Below, piece after piece: positions 46,635 through 54,946 of a DNA stretch of 64,000 nt. The stretch is taken from positions 52,786-116,785 of the forward strand of contig NZ_JASISP010000010.1 in NCBI RefSeq assembly GCF_030063185.1, written 5' to 3'. Each line of letters opens with the position of its first letter. The stretch's first letter is position 1. The translations under genes and the position numbers were made by a program. A model generated the notes under the pieces. The model had not been told where the DNA came from and did no database searches. It saw only the letters and a list, made by a program, of their open reading frames with translations. This DNA is from Arthrobacter sp. H35-D1 (GTDB lineage: Bacteria; Actinomycetota; Actinomycetes; Actinomycetales; Micrococcaceae).

Positions 46635-47240
46635 TCAGTCCGCAGCGGTTGGTTGGTCCAGCAGGGCGACCAAGAAATCGGATTCCTGGGTAAAGGGATG
46701 CAACTGCCAAGTGGAGAAGCGTCCCGAAACGTGTAACCCTGCGTCTTGGACGTCGCGGAAGAAATTGGCAAAATCATAGCCGCGGCCAGCACCGAATCCC
46801 ACCACTGCCCGGCCATCCGGCGCCAAGTGGTACCTAAAATGCGTCAGTACGGTCCTCGCCGTGCCCGGGACAAGAAACGTCAGCACATTTCCAGCGCACA
46901 CGATCAAATCGAAGGTCTCCCCGGGCAGGGACAAATCTGTGAGGTCGCCCAGCCGCCAGTCCACATCCGGGTAGTCCTTCCCGGCAGCCGCAACCAGCTC
47001 TGCATCCAGGTCCATGCCCAACACCTGGTGACCCCTGCGTGCCAGCGCCCCGCCAATCCGGCCCATGCCGCATCCGGCATCCAGGATGCGGCTTGAGCGG
47101 GCGAGCAACGCATCCGCCAGCCTGGCCTCGCCTTCCAAGTCCACGCCCTCGGCCCCCAAAGCGGCAAACCTGGCCATGTACCGGGCCGAATGGCCGGGTT
47201 CCTCTCGATTTTTCGCTTCCCACAAATTCTCGCTGTTCAT
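46635..47240 (-). CDS. Class I SAM-dependent methyltransferase
   Basis: 201 residues with SAM motif I ILDAGCGMGRIGGALA (~52-67), motif II VLGMDLDAELV and motif III/IV DLIVCAGNVLTFL. It is a small-molecule-type methyltransferase whose substrate is not readable. On its strand TAGCCT lies six bases before the ATG at 47240, so the transcript is probably leaderless. It sits tail-to-tail against the P450 remnant. Confidence 0.88.
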   Translation of the reverse strand: MNSENLWEAKNREEPGHSARYMARFAALGAEGVDLEGEARLADALLARSSRILDAGCGMGRIGGALARRGHQVLGMDLDAELVAAAGKDYPDVDWRLGDLTDLSLPGETFDLIVCAGNVLTFLVPGTARTVLTHFRYHLAPDGRAVVGFGAGRGYDFANFFRDVQDAGLHVSGRFSTWQLHPFTQESDFLVALLDQPTAAD

Positions 47241-47559
47241 GGCCCAAGGCTACCGCTGTCCAAACAGCCAGCCCCAACAGCACCAAGGCGGGGTTGCACC
47301 CCGCCAGCTGTTCACGTGTGGTGGGCCACGCCGTCGAACATGGCGCGCTTCGTGGCATCACCGGAAGAGGCAGCGCCGACCCTGATCCATGCAGAACGAT
47401 TTGCTGGCGTGCACGGGGTGTCATCCATGGCCCAAGCGACCAGTCTCACGCTGAAGAAATTAGCGCAACACCGCCTACTTTCGCTAAGCTAAGGCAAGAC
47501 TAATAGATCAGCATTCCTTAGCTATATTATTTTCCTTACCCAGGGGGTAGCGCACGCTC
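47241..47559. other. Intergenic region with DtxR-like box
   Basis: About 320 bases without a convincing gene. 47485-47503 (TAAGCTAAGGCAAGACTAA) matches 13 of 19 positions of the DtxR/IdeR iron-box consensus. AT-rich TATATTATT at about 47523 could be the -10 of the downstream gene. Iron control is therefore possible but unproven. Confidence 0.35.
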
Positions 47560-48102
47560 ATGATGGACAGTATTGTCTCCCTCCCCTTTGTCTGGGCCTT
47601 TTTGATCTTGTTCGTCATTGTGATGCTGCGCTCCAATGGCACGTACTGGGCAGGGCGGGCTTTGGCTGCCGGCGGCCGCAAGACCAAGTTGCAAAAGCAC
47701 TTGGACTCCCCGGCCGTGGTCCGTGCGGAGAAAATCATCGCACGATGGGGTGCACCGGCTGTCAGCGTGAGCTTCCTGACCATTGGTATCCAGACTGCGG
47801 TCAACATGTCCGCCGGACTGGGGCGGATGCCCTTGCGCCGCTACATACCTGCCACAGTGGTCGGGTCCATTGCCTGGGCTTGCATTTACGCCACCATCGG
47901 GCTTGCCGCCTTCGACGCCGCCCTGGCCGCGGCAGCCGGATCGCCCCTTGCCTTGATCGTTTTGGTTGTTGCCGTGGCCGCAGCGTTGCTGGGTGTGCAC
48001 CTGTTCCGTGTCTCGCGGACCCGCAAGCTGGACCAGAGCGCCCTGGACGATTGCCCTGTCATGGGCCAGGAAGTGGTTGGCAACTCAACGCTGCAGGCTT
48101 AG
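47560..48102 (+). CDS. DedA/VTT-like small membrane protein
   Basis: 180 residues with helices at ~8-24, ~65-85, ~95-120 and ~128-150. The helix-loop with GRMPLRRYIPATVVGSIAWA resembles the VTT (DedA) domain's conserved R-x-x-P/F-x-x-x-x-G arrangement. DedA-type proteins act as lipid scramblases or proton-linked transporters in envelope homeostasis. It is short for a DedA protein and lacks part of the N-terminal signature, so the assignment is tentative. The start may be either of two adjacent ATG codons (47560, 47563). Confidence 0.65.
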   Translation: MMDSIVSLPFVWAFLILFVIVMLRSNGTYWAGRALAAGGRKTKLQKHLDSPAVVRAEKIIARWGAPAVSVSFLTIGIQTAVNMSAGLGRMPLRRYIPATVVGSIAWACIYATIGLAAFDAALAAAAGSPLALIVLVVAVAAALLGVHLFRVSRTRKLDQSALDDCPVMGQEVVGNSTLQA

Positions 48103-48148
48103 CAGCCGTGTGTTTTTCGATACGCACGCTGCCGGTAGAGTCGTAGCC

Positions 48149-49015
48149 ATGCCGGAAACAACCACATGCATGGCTGCTGAAACCCTCGCAGCCGAAACTA
48201 CAGCAGCCGAAACAACAGCCGTTGACACCCAGTCGTACTACCACCACTTGGGCGGAAACAGCTACTCCTCAACCATCCACGCACAAGGTGCCTGGAACGC
48301 GCATGAACAACACATGGCTCCGGTTACCGGCATCATGGTCCACGCCTTGGAACAGTTCCAACCGCGAAACGACATGCGCCTTGTCCGCCTCAACTTCGAC
48401 ATCCTCGGACTGATTCCGGCCGGCGACTTCAGCATTGAAACCACTCTTCTGCGCCCCGGCAAAACCATCGAACTGCTGCAAGCTGAATTGATGGCCGGGG
48501 GACGCGTGGCTGTCCGGGCCACTGCTTGGCGGCTGCAACGCGGGGACACGTCCGCCGTCGAGGCCTTGGAAGACAAGGCCCTCGAGCCCTTGGAGCAGGC
48601 CGTTCCCTGGACCGGATTGAACAGCTGGCCTGGAGGGTTCATCAAGACCATTGAGGGACGATCGCTTCCCGGCCACCGCAAGGGGCATGGTCGCGCCTGG
48701 CTGCACAGCCCGTACACCATGCTCGACGGCGGCGAGCACTCCTCGGCGTTGGTCCGGCTCCTGGGCTTGGCTGACAGCGCCAACGGCGTGGCCGCGCGCG
48801 TGACGCCCGAACCCGGCAGCTTCATGTTCCCCAACGTGGATCTTTCGCTGCACATCTACCGGGAACCTGTCGGGGAGTGGCTGGGCCTGGACTCGACTGT
48901 GACGTTTGCCGGCGACGGAGTGGGCCTCACCTCCTCCGTGCTGCATGACGCACAGGGCCCCTTCGGACGCTCCGAACAGATTCTGACCCTGCGTCCCATC
49001 CCGCACAGCCAGTGA
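48149..49015 (+). CDS. Acyl-CoA thioesterase-like (double hotdog) protein
   Basis: 288 residues. The body shows a TesB-like double hotdog pattern: an N-terminal half (AHEQHMAPVTGIMVHALEQF, GDFSIETTLLRPGKTIELL) and a C-terminal half (LHIYREPVGEWLGLDST, ending SVLHDAQGPFGRSEQILTLR). Such enzymes hydrolyse fatty acyl-CoA. The first ~25 residues hold AAET repeats. The frame extends upstream to 47966 inside the previous gene, but TAGAGT with a seven-base gap favours the leaderless ATG at 48149. Its stop overlaps the next gene's GTG. Confidence 0.82.
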   Translation: MPETTTCMAAETLAAETTAAETTAVDTQSYYHHLGGNSYSSTIHAQGAWNAHEQHMAPVTGIMVHALEQFQPRNDMRLVRLNFDILGLIPAGDFSIETTLLRPGKTIELLQAELMAGGRVAVRATAWRLQRGDTSAVEALEDKALEPLEQAVPWTGLNSWPGGFIKTIEGRSLPGHRKGHGRAWLHSPYTMLDGGEHSSALVRLLGLADSANGVAARVTPEPGSFMFPNVDLSLHIYREPVGEWLGLDSTVTFAGDGVGLTSSVLHDAQGPFGRSEQILTLRPIPHSQ

Positions 49016-49725
49016 GCCCTCTGCTTGTCCCGCGCATGGAAGTCCACAAACAGTTGGTCAACCAAGGTGCTGAAGCGGACCTCAACCAGGCCCTGGATCT
49101 TTTGTCCGAAGTGAAGGCCGGCCGCCAGGACGCCATGCTGCGCCTGTACAGGCCCGAGCCGACCGTGGCGTTCGGACAGCGCGACACCAAGCTTCCCGGC
49201 TTCGCCGCAGCGGAGCAGGCCTCCCGCATCAACGGCTACGTGCCAGCGGTTCGGCGTGCCGGGGGCAGGGCCGCCGCCTACCACCAGGGCACGTTGATCG
49301 TGGACCACATCCAGCGTCAGGACGACGCCATCGCCGGAGCCAAGGCGCGGTTCGGCTTCTTTGGCGAGCTGTTTGCGCAGGCGCTGCAATCGCTGGGTGT
49401 GGACGCCGGTGTCGGGGAAATCCCCGGTGAGTATTGCCCGGGGGCGTACAGCGTGTATGGCCGAAGTGCCACTGCCAGCATTAAACTGGTGGGAACGGCC
49501 CAGCGTGTAGTCTCCGGGGCGTGGCTTTTCAGCTCAGTCATCGTCGTGGAAAATTCGGCACCCATCCGCCAAGTTCTGCTCGACAGTTATGCCGCGTTGG
49601 GCCTGGAGTGGGACCCGGCCACGGCAGGTGCCGCCGAGGACCTGCTCCCGGGCCTCACGGTGGATGACGTGGAAGCGGCCATCCTGGCGGCCTACAGGGA
49701 TCACACGCACTTGATCGGCGGCTAA
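49012..49725 (+). CDS. Lipoate/octanoate-protein ligase-like protein
   Basis: 237 residues of the biotin/lipoate A/B protein ligase fold: MLRLYRPEPTVAFGQRD, AVRRAGGRAAAYHQGTLIVD and the conserved Lys in ASIKLVGTAQRVV that contacts the acyl-AMP or forms part of the LipM-type site; a Cys in GEYCPGAYS is a candidate nucleophile. It is either a lipoate ligase or an amidotransferase/octanoyltransferase. It is translationally coupled (GTGA) to the thioesterase, suggesting acyl-group traffic between them. A terminator follows. Confidence 0.85.
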   Translation: MSPLLVPRMEVHKQLVNQGAEADLNQALDLLSEVKAGRQDAMLRLYRPEPTVAFGQRDTKLPGFAAAEQASRINGYVPAVRRAGGRAAAYHQGTLIVDHIQRQDDAIAGAKARFGFFGELFAQALQSLGVDAGVGEIPGEYCPGAYSVYGRSATASIKLVGTAQRVVSGAWLFSSVIVVENSAPIRQVLLDSYAALGLEWDPATAGAAEDLLPGLTVDDVEAAILAAYRDHTHLIGG

Positions 49726-49750
49726 CCCGCGATCGAGCGGGTACAAAAAT

Positions 49751-49788
49751 CGGGCCGCGCAGCTTGCGCCGCGCGGCCCGTTTCTCTC
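49751..49788. terminator. Terminator between the ligase gene and the metallo-hydrolase
   Basis: A 10-bp stem CGGGCCGCGC (49751-49760) / GCGCGGCCCG (49771-49780) followed by TTTCTCTC. It serves the plus-strand unit and may work in both directions. Confidence 0.85.
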
Positions 49789-49812
49789 AGTCCTTGCCGA
49801 GCTGCTGCCCCG

Positions 49813-50433
49813 CTATTGCCCTGCTGTCAGGATCCCTGGAGCCTCGGCGCCAATGGTCGTGGAGTCGCCGTGGCCGGTGTTGACAACGGTTTCCGCCGGC
49901 AGTGCCAGCAGCCGCTCGGTGATTGACTTCACGATGGTGGGGAAGTCGCTGTAGGAGCGCCCGGTCGCCCCGGGGCCACCGTTGAACAGCGTGTCGCCGG
50001 TGAAAACCGTACCCAGTGCTTCGGCGTAGAAACACGTCGAACCGGGGGAGTGGCCCGGAGTATGGAAGGCCACCAGCTCCGTGCCGGAGATCGTGAACGT
50101 ATCCCCTTCAGCAATGGGCGAGTCCGGGGTTGTCCCCGGGTAGATGTCCTCCCACAGCATCTGGTCCGCAGGGTTCATCAGCACCGGAGCGCCTGCCAAG
50201 CCGGCGAACGCGCGGGCATGGCGGATGTGGTCGTCGTGTCCGTGGGTCAGCAACACGGCCTTGACGGTGCGGCCGCCCACGGCGTCCATGATGGCCTCCG
50301 GGTCGTGGGCGGGGTCAATGACGAACACCTCGGCGTCGTCACCCACGATCCAGACGTTGTTGTCCACGTCCCAGGTGCCGCCGTCGAGCGAGAACGTTCC
50401 TGAGGTAATCAATCTATCAATATGTGCGGCCAT
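49813..50433 (-). CDS. Metallo-beta-lactamase-fold hydrolase (S-formylmycothiol hydrolase candidate)
   Basis: 206 residues with the metal-binding THGHDDH, HTPGHSPGS, FTGDTLF and NTGHGDST motifs of glyoxalase II-like enzymes. In actinobacteria an MBL-fold enzyme beside MscR hydrolyses or handles S-formylmycothiol, and this gene is stop-start overlapped (TAATG) with the mscR-like gene, so that role is likely. Glyoxalase activity on another thioester is the alternative. Confidence 0.88.
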   Translation of the reverse strand: MAAHIDRLITSGTFSLDGGTWDVDNNVWIVGDDAEVFVIDPAHDPEAIMDAVGGRTVKAVLLTHGHDDHIRHARAFAGLAGAPVLMNPADQMLWEDIYPGTTPDSPIAEGDTFTISGTELVAFHTPGHSPGSTCFYAEALGTVFTGDTLFNGGPGATGRSYSDFPTIVKSITERLLALPAETVVNTGHGDSTTIGAEAPGILTAGQ

Positions 50434-51518
50434 TACAGCTCCACCACCGATCGTAGTACGGAGCCTTCACCCATTTTGGCGAAGGCAGCTTCAATTTCAT
50501 TAATGGTGATGCGTTCGGTGACGAACGCATCCAGATCAAGCTTCCCCTGCTTGTAGAGGTCCACGAGCATGGGGAAGTCCCGGGAGGGCAAACAATCCCC
50601 GTACCAGGAGGACTTCAGCGACCCGCCGCGGCCAAAGACATCCGCCAGCGGCAGTTCAAGCATCAGCTCCGGGTTGGGCACGCCCACCAGCACCACGGTG
50701 CCGGCCAGGTCGCGGGCGTAGAACGCCTGCTTGTAGGTTTCGGGACGTCCGACGGCGTCGATCACCACATCGGCGCCGAAGCCTCTGGTGTACCCCTGGA
50801 TGGCGACGACGGCATCCTCGACAGTGGAGTCCACGGTGTGCGTGGCGCCCAGAGCCTTGGCCGCTGCCAATTTTTTCGGATCGCGGTCCACGGCGATGAC
50901 GGTGGTGGCACCGGCCAGGGCAGCACCGGCAATTGCAGCCGAACCCACGCCGCCGCAGCCAATGACGGCCACGGAGTCCCCGCGCTTCACGCCGCCGGTG
51001 TTGATGGCGGCGCCAATGCCGGCCATGATGCCGCAACCGAGCAGGCCCACAGCGCCGGGATCGACGTCGTCGTCGACCTTGGTGCACTGTCCGGCGGCGA
51101 CGAGGGTCTTTTCAATGAACGCCCCGATGCCCAGTGCGGGCTCGAGCACGGTGCCGTCCTCGAGTGTCATTTTTTGGGTGGCGTTTGCAGTGTCGAAGCA
51201 ATACTGGGGCTGGCCCTTGGCACAGGCGCGGCACGTTCCGCAGACTGCACGCCAGTTCAGGATCACCCTGTCGCCGGGAACCACGTTCGTGACTCCTTCA
51301 CCCACGGCGCTGACCACACCTGTTGCCTCGTGCCCCAGCAGGAAGGGGAAATCATCGCTGATGCCGCCGAGCTTGTAGTGCAAATCCGTGTGGCACACGC
51401 CACTGGTGAGGATGTCCACGAGGGCCTCCCCCGGGCCGGGATCGGGAACAAGAATGGTTTCGATTGTTACGGGGGCGTTCTTGCTGAGCACAACTGCGCC
51501 TTTGACCTTGTGAACCAT
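50433..51518 (-). CDS. mscR: S-(hydroxymethyl)mycothiol dehydrogenase
   Basis: 361 residues of the zinc-dependent class III alcohol dehydrogenase type: catalytic zinc Cys/His in GVCHTDLH and LLGHEATG, structural zinc cysteines in [15 protein letters not shown], and the NAD-binding [12 protein letters not shown]. MscR oxidises the adduct of formaldehyde and mycothiol to S-formylmycothiol. AAGGAG precedes the ATG at 51518. It is in one unit with the metallo-hydrolase and just upstream of a mycoredoxin, a neat formaldehyde/thiol cluster. A nitrosothiol reductase role is also known for the family. Confidence 0.93.
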   Translation of the reverse strand: MVHKVKGAVVLSKNAPVTIETILVPDPGPGEALVDILTSGVCHTDLHYKLGGISDDFPFLLGHEATGVVSAVGEGVTNVVPGDRVILNWRAVCGTCRACAKGQPQYCFDTANATQKMTLEDGTVLEPALGIGAFIEKTLVAAGQCTKVDDDVDPGAVGLLGCGIMAGIGAAINTGGVKRGDSVAVIGCGGVGSAAIAGAALAGATTVIAVDRDPKKLAAAKALGATHTVDSTVEDAVVAIQGYTRGFGADVVIDAVGRPETYKQAFYARDLAGTVVLVGVPNPELMLELPLADVFGRGGSLKSSWYGDCLPSRDFPMLVDLYKQGKLDLDAFVTERITINEIEAAFAKMGEGSVLRSVVEL

Positions 51519-51618
51519 GAATGGCTCCTTACGACTTGGGTTCCTGCCAGGAACGTCCATTGGGGGTCATGACAGGCTACATGGATTGCTGACGATCGGT
51601 GCTCATTATCAGGCGTGC

Positions 51619-51876
51619 TTAGACGCCCAGCTTCGTTTTAACATCTTTCAGCGAAGGATTGGTGGCCGCGGAGCCGTCGGGGAACAGCAAGGTGGGGACA
51701 GTCTGGTTTCCCCCGTTGAGGCTCTCAACGAGCTCGGCAGTGCCGGGAACGTCCTCGATGTTGATCTCCGTGTAGCCGATGCCCGAGGCCTCAAGCTGCT
51801 TCTTCAGGCGCTTGCAGTAGCCGCACCAGGTGGTCGAGAACATGGTGATGGTGCCGGCGTCGGGGGTGAAGTCCAC
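51619..51876 (-). CDS. mrx1: Mycoredoxin (glutaredoxin-like)
   Basis: 85 residues with the active site STTWCGYCKRL and VPTLLFPDGS typical of actinobacterial mycoredoxin-1, which reduces protein-mycothiol mixed disulfides. The GTG at 51876 has AAGGAG eight bases upstream and sets the start; the frame runs on to 52260 opposite another gene. It is 100 bases from mscR on the same strand. Confidence 0.92.
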   Translation of the reverse strand: MDFTPDAGTITMFSTTWCGYCKRLKKQLEASGIGYTEINIEDVPGTAELVESLNGGNQTVPTLLFPDGSAATNPSLKDVKTKLGV

Positions 51877-51973
51877 GGTGAGTGCTCCTTGTAAGGGGGT
51901 TGTGAGTGCTGCTGTCCATGACAACGCTACCGGGCAGAGTGCATATTCCCGGAGTTGTGCCACCATGGAATGC

Positions 51974-52693
51974 ATGTGCGGACGATATGTCATGGCCAGG
52001 GCTGTCGGCGACCTGGTGGCCGAGCTCGAAGCGGAAGCCGATGCCAACCTGGAGCTGCGGGCCTCCTGGAACGTGGCTCCCACCACGGATGTGCCCATAG
52101 TGCTCGAACGGCTCGTCGACGGCGCCCTGCACCGGCAGGTGCATGTGGCCAAGTGGGGCCTGGTGCCGCGCTGGGCCAAGGATCCCGGCGTCGCCGTGCG
52201 CGCCTTCAACGCCCGCAGCGAGACGGTGCTTGAAAAGCCCACGTTCCGTGCCGCTGCCAAGACCCGGCGCTGCGCGGTGCCCGCGGAGGGGTACTACGAG
52301 TGGAAGAAGCTTCCCGACGGCAAGAAGCAACCGTACTTTGTGCATGCCAAGGACGGCTCGCTCATCACCTTCGCCGGACTGTATGAGTGGTGGAAGGACC
52401 CTGAAAAGGACGACGCCGACCCCGAAGCCTGGCTGCTCTCCTGCACCATTCTGACCATGGAGTCCCCGGCCGACGGCGAATTGGCCACCCTCCACGACCG
52501 GCTCCCTGTCCCGATGGGCAGCGAGTTCATGGCCGAATGGCTCAACCCGGTGCCGGGTGAGGTTGCCGGGCTGCTGGACAGGGTCCTTTCCGAGGCCCAC
52601 CAGCTGGCCGGCGAATGGCAGCTGGACCCGGTGGGTGCCGACGTCGGCAACGTGCGCAACAACTCCCCGGAACTCACGGCGCCGCTCCGCTGA
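51974..52693 (+). CDS. SRAP-domain protein (HMCES/YedK family)
   Basis: 239 residues. Starts MCGRYV, so Met removal would leave the catalytic Cys2 that forms the thiazolidine link to abasic sites in single-stranded DNA. Other SRAP motifs are seen: SWNVAPTTDVP, WGLVPRWA, FNARSET, CAVPAEGYYEWKK and the ELATLHDRLPVPM histidine. It shields abasic sites during replication. I place the start at 51974 because Cys2 is essential; an ATG at 51965 (MECMCG) is the alternative with a better-placed GGAG. Confidence 0.93.
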   Translation: MCGRYVMARAVGDLVAELEAEADANLELRASWNVAPTTDVPIVLERLVDGALHRQVHVAKWGLVPRWAKDPGVAVRAFNARSETVLEKPTFRAAAKTRRCAVPAEGYYEWKKLPDGKKQPYFVHAKDGSLITFAGLYEWWKDPEKDDADPEAWLLSCTILTMESPADGELATLHDRLPVPMGSEFMAEWLNPVPGEVAGLLDRVLSEAHQLAGEWQLDPVGADVGNVRNNSPELTAPLR

Positions 52694-52846
52694 CATGGTC
52701 CCGGAGCCTGCGCGCGAAAATGCCTGGTCGATTGGCCGCAAGCACCCTACGCTTGCGGTAAGGATCCACCCACACCGGGGCGGACGACCCCGGCGACCCC
52801 GCCACCCGGTACGGCGAACCGGTCCTTGAGGAAAGGATGCCCGGAC

Positions 52847-53719
52847 ATGTGCCGACTCTTTGGACTGCACGCCGGCACGGAGACCGTGAAGGCCACGTTT
52901 TGGTTGTTGAAGGCCACCGACAGCCTGTCGGTGCAGAGCCACCGCGCACCGGACGGCACGGGGATTGGCGTTTTCAACGGCCAGGACACTCCCACGGTGA
53001 GCAAGCAGCCCATGGCCGCCTGGCAGGACGCAGACTTTGCCTGCTCGGCCAAGACCCTGGAAGGCACCAAGTTCCTGGCCCACGTCCGGTATGCGTCCAC
53101 GGGCGGCCACACCACGGAGAACACCCACCCGTTCGAGCAGGACGGCAGGCTTTTTGCCCACAACGGCGTGGTGCACGGGTTGGCCGAGCTGGAGGCCCGC
53201 ATTGCCGAATGCGGGGGAACCGGCTTGGTTCGCGGCCAGACGGACAGCGAAAGGATGTTTGCCCTGGTCACCGCGGAGGTGCGCCGCAATGGCGGGGACG
53301 TGGGGGGTGGAGTGGTCGCGGCGATGGCATGGATCGCAGGCAACCTGCCCGTGTACAGCCTGAACTTCATCCTCGCCACCGCCACGGAACTGTGGGCACT
53401 GCGTTACCCGGAAGCACATCAGCTGCATGTCCTGGAACGCTGTGCAGGCGGGCACGATGGAGGGACGTTGCAGGCCGGAAGCCAAGGAATTCAGGCGCAC
53501 TGCAAGGACTTGATGGACAAGGAATCGGTGGTGGTGGCCAGCGAGCCCATGGACGCGGATCCCGGCTGGCGCTTGCTGGCGCCCGGGGAAATGCTCCATG
53601 TGGACAGCGGGCTGGGAGTCACATCAAGCCTTCCGCTACCGCCTCAGCCGGCACACCGGCTGGCACTCGCAGACCTCGAACCTGCTGCGGCGGCCTCCCA
53701 GCATCCAATCGGCGGCTGA
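52847..53719 (+). CDS. Class II glutamine amidotransferase
   Basis: 290 residues beginning MCRLFG, where Cys2 is the N-terminal nucleophile, with FLAHVRYASTG, THPFEQDGRLFAHNGVV and the LVRGQTDSE loop. This is a stand-alone GATase of the YafJ/EgtC type, hydrolysing glutamine or cleaving a gamma-glutamyl amide. No ergothioneine genes are next to it, so the exact substrate is open. The start is at the ATG 52847, preceded by AGGAAAGGA. Confidence 0.9.
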   Translation: MCRLFGLHAGTETVKATFWLLKATDSLSVQSHRAPDGTGIGVFNGQDTPTVSKQPMAAWQDADFACSAKTLEGTKFLAHVRYASTGGHTTENTHPFEQDGRLFAHNGVVHGLAELEARIAECGGTGLVRGQTDSERMFALVTAEVRRNGGDVGGGVVAAMAWIAGNLPVYSLNFILATATELWALRYPEAHQLHVLERCAGGHDGGTLQAGSQGIQAHCKDLMDKESVVVASEPMDADPGWRLLAPGEMLHVDSGLGVTSSLPLPPQPAHRLALADLEPAAAASQHPIGG

Positions 53720-53798
53720 CGGATACCGGCCTGGCAGTTTGAGTCCGGCAGTGCCATCCAGACAGCCAGCCAGGCGGGTGGGCTTGGCTTGGTGGGCT

Positions 53799-54305
53799 TT
53801 AGCCGTCCGAGTCGTCGGAAGACCAGCGATGGAAGTCAAGGGACAGATACAGGGCAAGGGCTGCGGAGTTGGTGGCTTCAACCTGGAGAGAAACATCACT
53901 CCGGCCCTCATTGAACAAAGTGTCCATGGTAACCAGCACAAGTTCCTCGGCCAAGCCGCGGCGGCGGTGGTTGCGGTCGGTGATCAGTTCAATGATGAAA
54001 GGGGCGTCGGGGGCGCCGTGGCCGGTGAAGCGATCCACCACCAGCACAGCGGCCACAATTTCGCCATCGTCATCCAGCGCCACATGGGATGCCTCGTGGA
54101 GCAACCGGCCCCACTTTCCCTCGAAGGCGGAGCGCATGTCGGCCAGTGCCACGGAAAGATTTTCACCGGCAGCGCCAGCCTCATACGCGCTGAAATACAG
54201 CTCGCCAAGGCGTTGCAGATCGGTGTCCTGCACGGTCCGCGTTGCTGTTTTGAACTCGCGTTCCAACGGGTTGGTCTTGGCGATGAGGGTGACCATGTCA
54301 GTCAT
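53799..54305 (-). CDS. GNAT-family N-acetyltransferase
   Basis: 168 residues with the GNAT acetyl-CoA loop RNHRRRGLAEELV and the strand-helix elements around FIIELITD and NSAALALYLSLDF. The substrate is not readable. AAGGAG sits nine bases before the ATG at 54305. It is convergent with the amidotransferase. Confidence 0.88.
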   Translation of the reverse strand: MTDMVTLIAKTNPLEREFKTATRTVQDTDLQRLGELYFSAYEAGAAGENLSVALADMRSAFEGKWGRLLHEASHVALDDDGEIVAAVLVVDRFTGHGAPDAPFIIELITDRNHRRRGLAEELVLVTMDTLFNEGRSDVSLQVEATNSAALALYLSLDFHRWSSDDSDG

Positions 54306-54607
54306 GGAACGCTCCTTAAATCGTTGTGGCGCCGGCAGCGCGTGCAGGCCAAAGGCCCTAAGGCCATGCTAGACGCCTGTGTGCGTTGTCAGCTATCTGC
54401 TTCATAACGTTTGCTGCACGGATTCTGTGCCGAACAAGTGCCGGCTGCTGCGAGTGGCCGAAGTGGCGGGTAGTTTCCGCGTGGAGTTGAGCGTACACTT
54501 AAATTCGATCGAATATATGTACTAATACGAATGAATCATCCGGAACGGACCTTGTGGTTTGGGCGGCTTGAGTGGTTTGAGCAGCTGGATGGGGATGGAA
54601 CGCGCAC
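54306..54607. other. Intergenic region before the DUF6504-dnaE2 unit
   Basis: About 300 bases with no gene. Its main features are the palindrome and LexA-like box described at 54503-54524. Confidence 0.4.
54503..54524 (+). promoter_or_regulatory. Palindrome and LexA-box-like site
   Basis: ATTCGATCGAAT (54503-54514) is a perfect palindrome. The overlapping TCGAATATATGTACTA (54509-54524) matches 9 of the 12 defined positions of the SOS box TCGAAC-N4-GTTCGA. An SOS site would be expected here, because DnaE2 is SOS-induced in actinobacteria. Confidence 0.45.
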
Positions 54608-54946
54608 ATGGGCAGCTTCAGTGAGGGCATTGATGTGGTGAGCTCGCCCGAAGGGGAGCTTTTGCAGTTGTGCTGGCGCGGCGCTCATTACGCCATCGAG
54701 CCGCATCCCTTGTGCTGGTACGAGCGCCGGTCTTGGTGGGAGAGCGAATCCCGCGTACCCCCGGGGGAGGGGGCCGGGATTGTGGACCTGCAAATGTGGC
54801 GCTTGCAGCTTCGGCGCGAAGGAACCCCAGGCTGCTTGACCCTCGATGTTGTCCATTATCTGCCCGGCGGACAGTGGCGGGTCATTAAAATTCATGACGC
54901 AGTGGATGAAGTGTTTTGGCCGGAGGAGTTGGCGGACGGTGCGTAA
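54608..54946 (+). CDS. DUF6504 family protein
   Basis: 112 residues containing LLQLCWRGAHYAIEPHPLCW, YERRSWWESESR and DVVHYLPGGQWRVIKIHDAV. Proteins of this small family are usually encoded beside the error-prone polymerase DnaE2, and it overlaps dnaE2 by eight bases here. No catalytic motif is seen. It may be an accessory factor for mutagenic repair. The ATG at 54608 follows GGGGATGGA. Confidence 0.85.
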   Translation: MGSFSEGIDVVSSPEGELLQLCWRGAHYAIEPHPLCWYERRSWWESESRVPPGEGAGIVDLQMWRLQLRREGTPGCLTLDVVHYLPGGQWRVIKIHDAVDEVFWPEELADGA

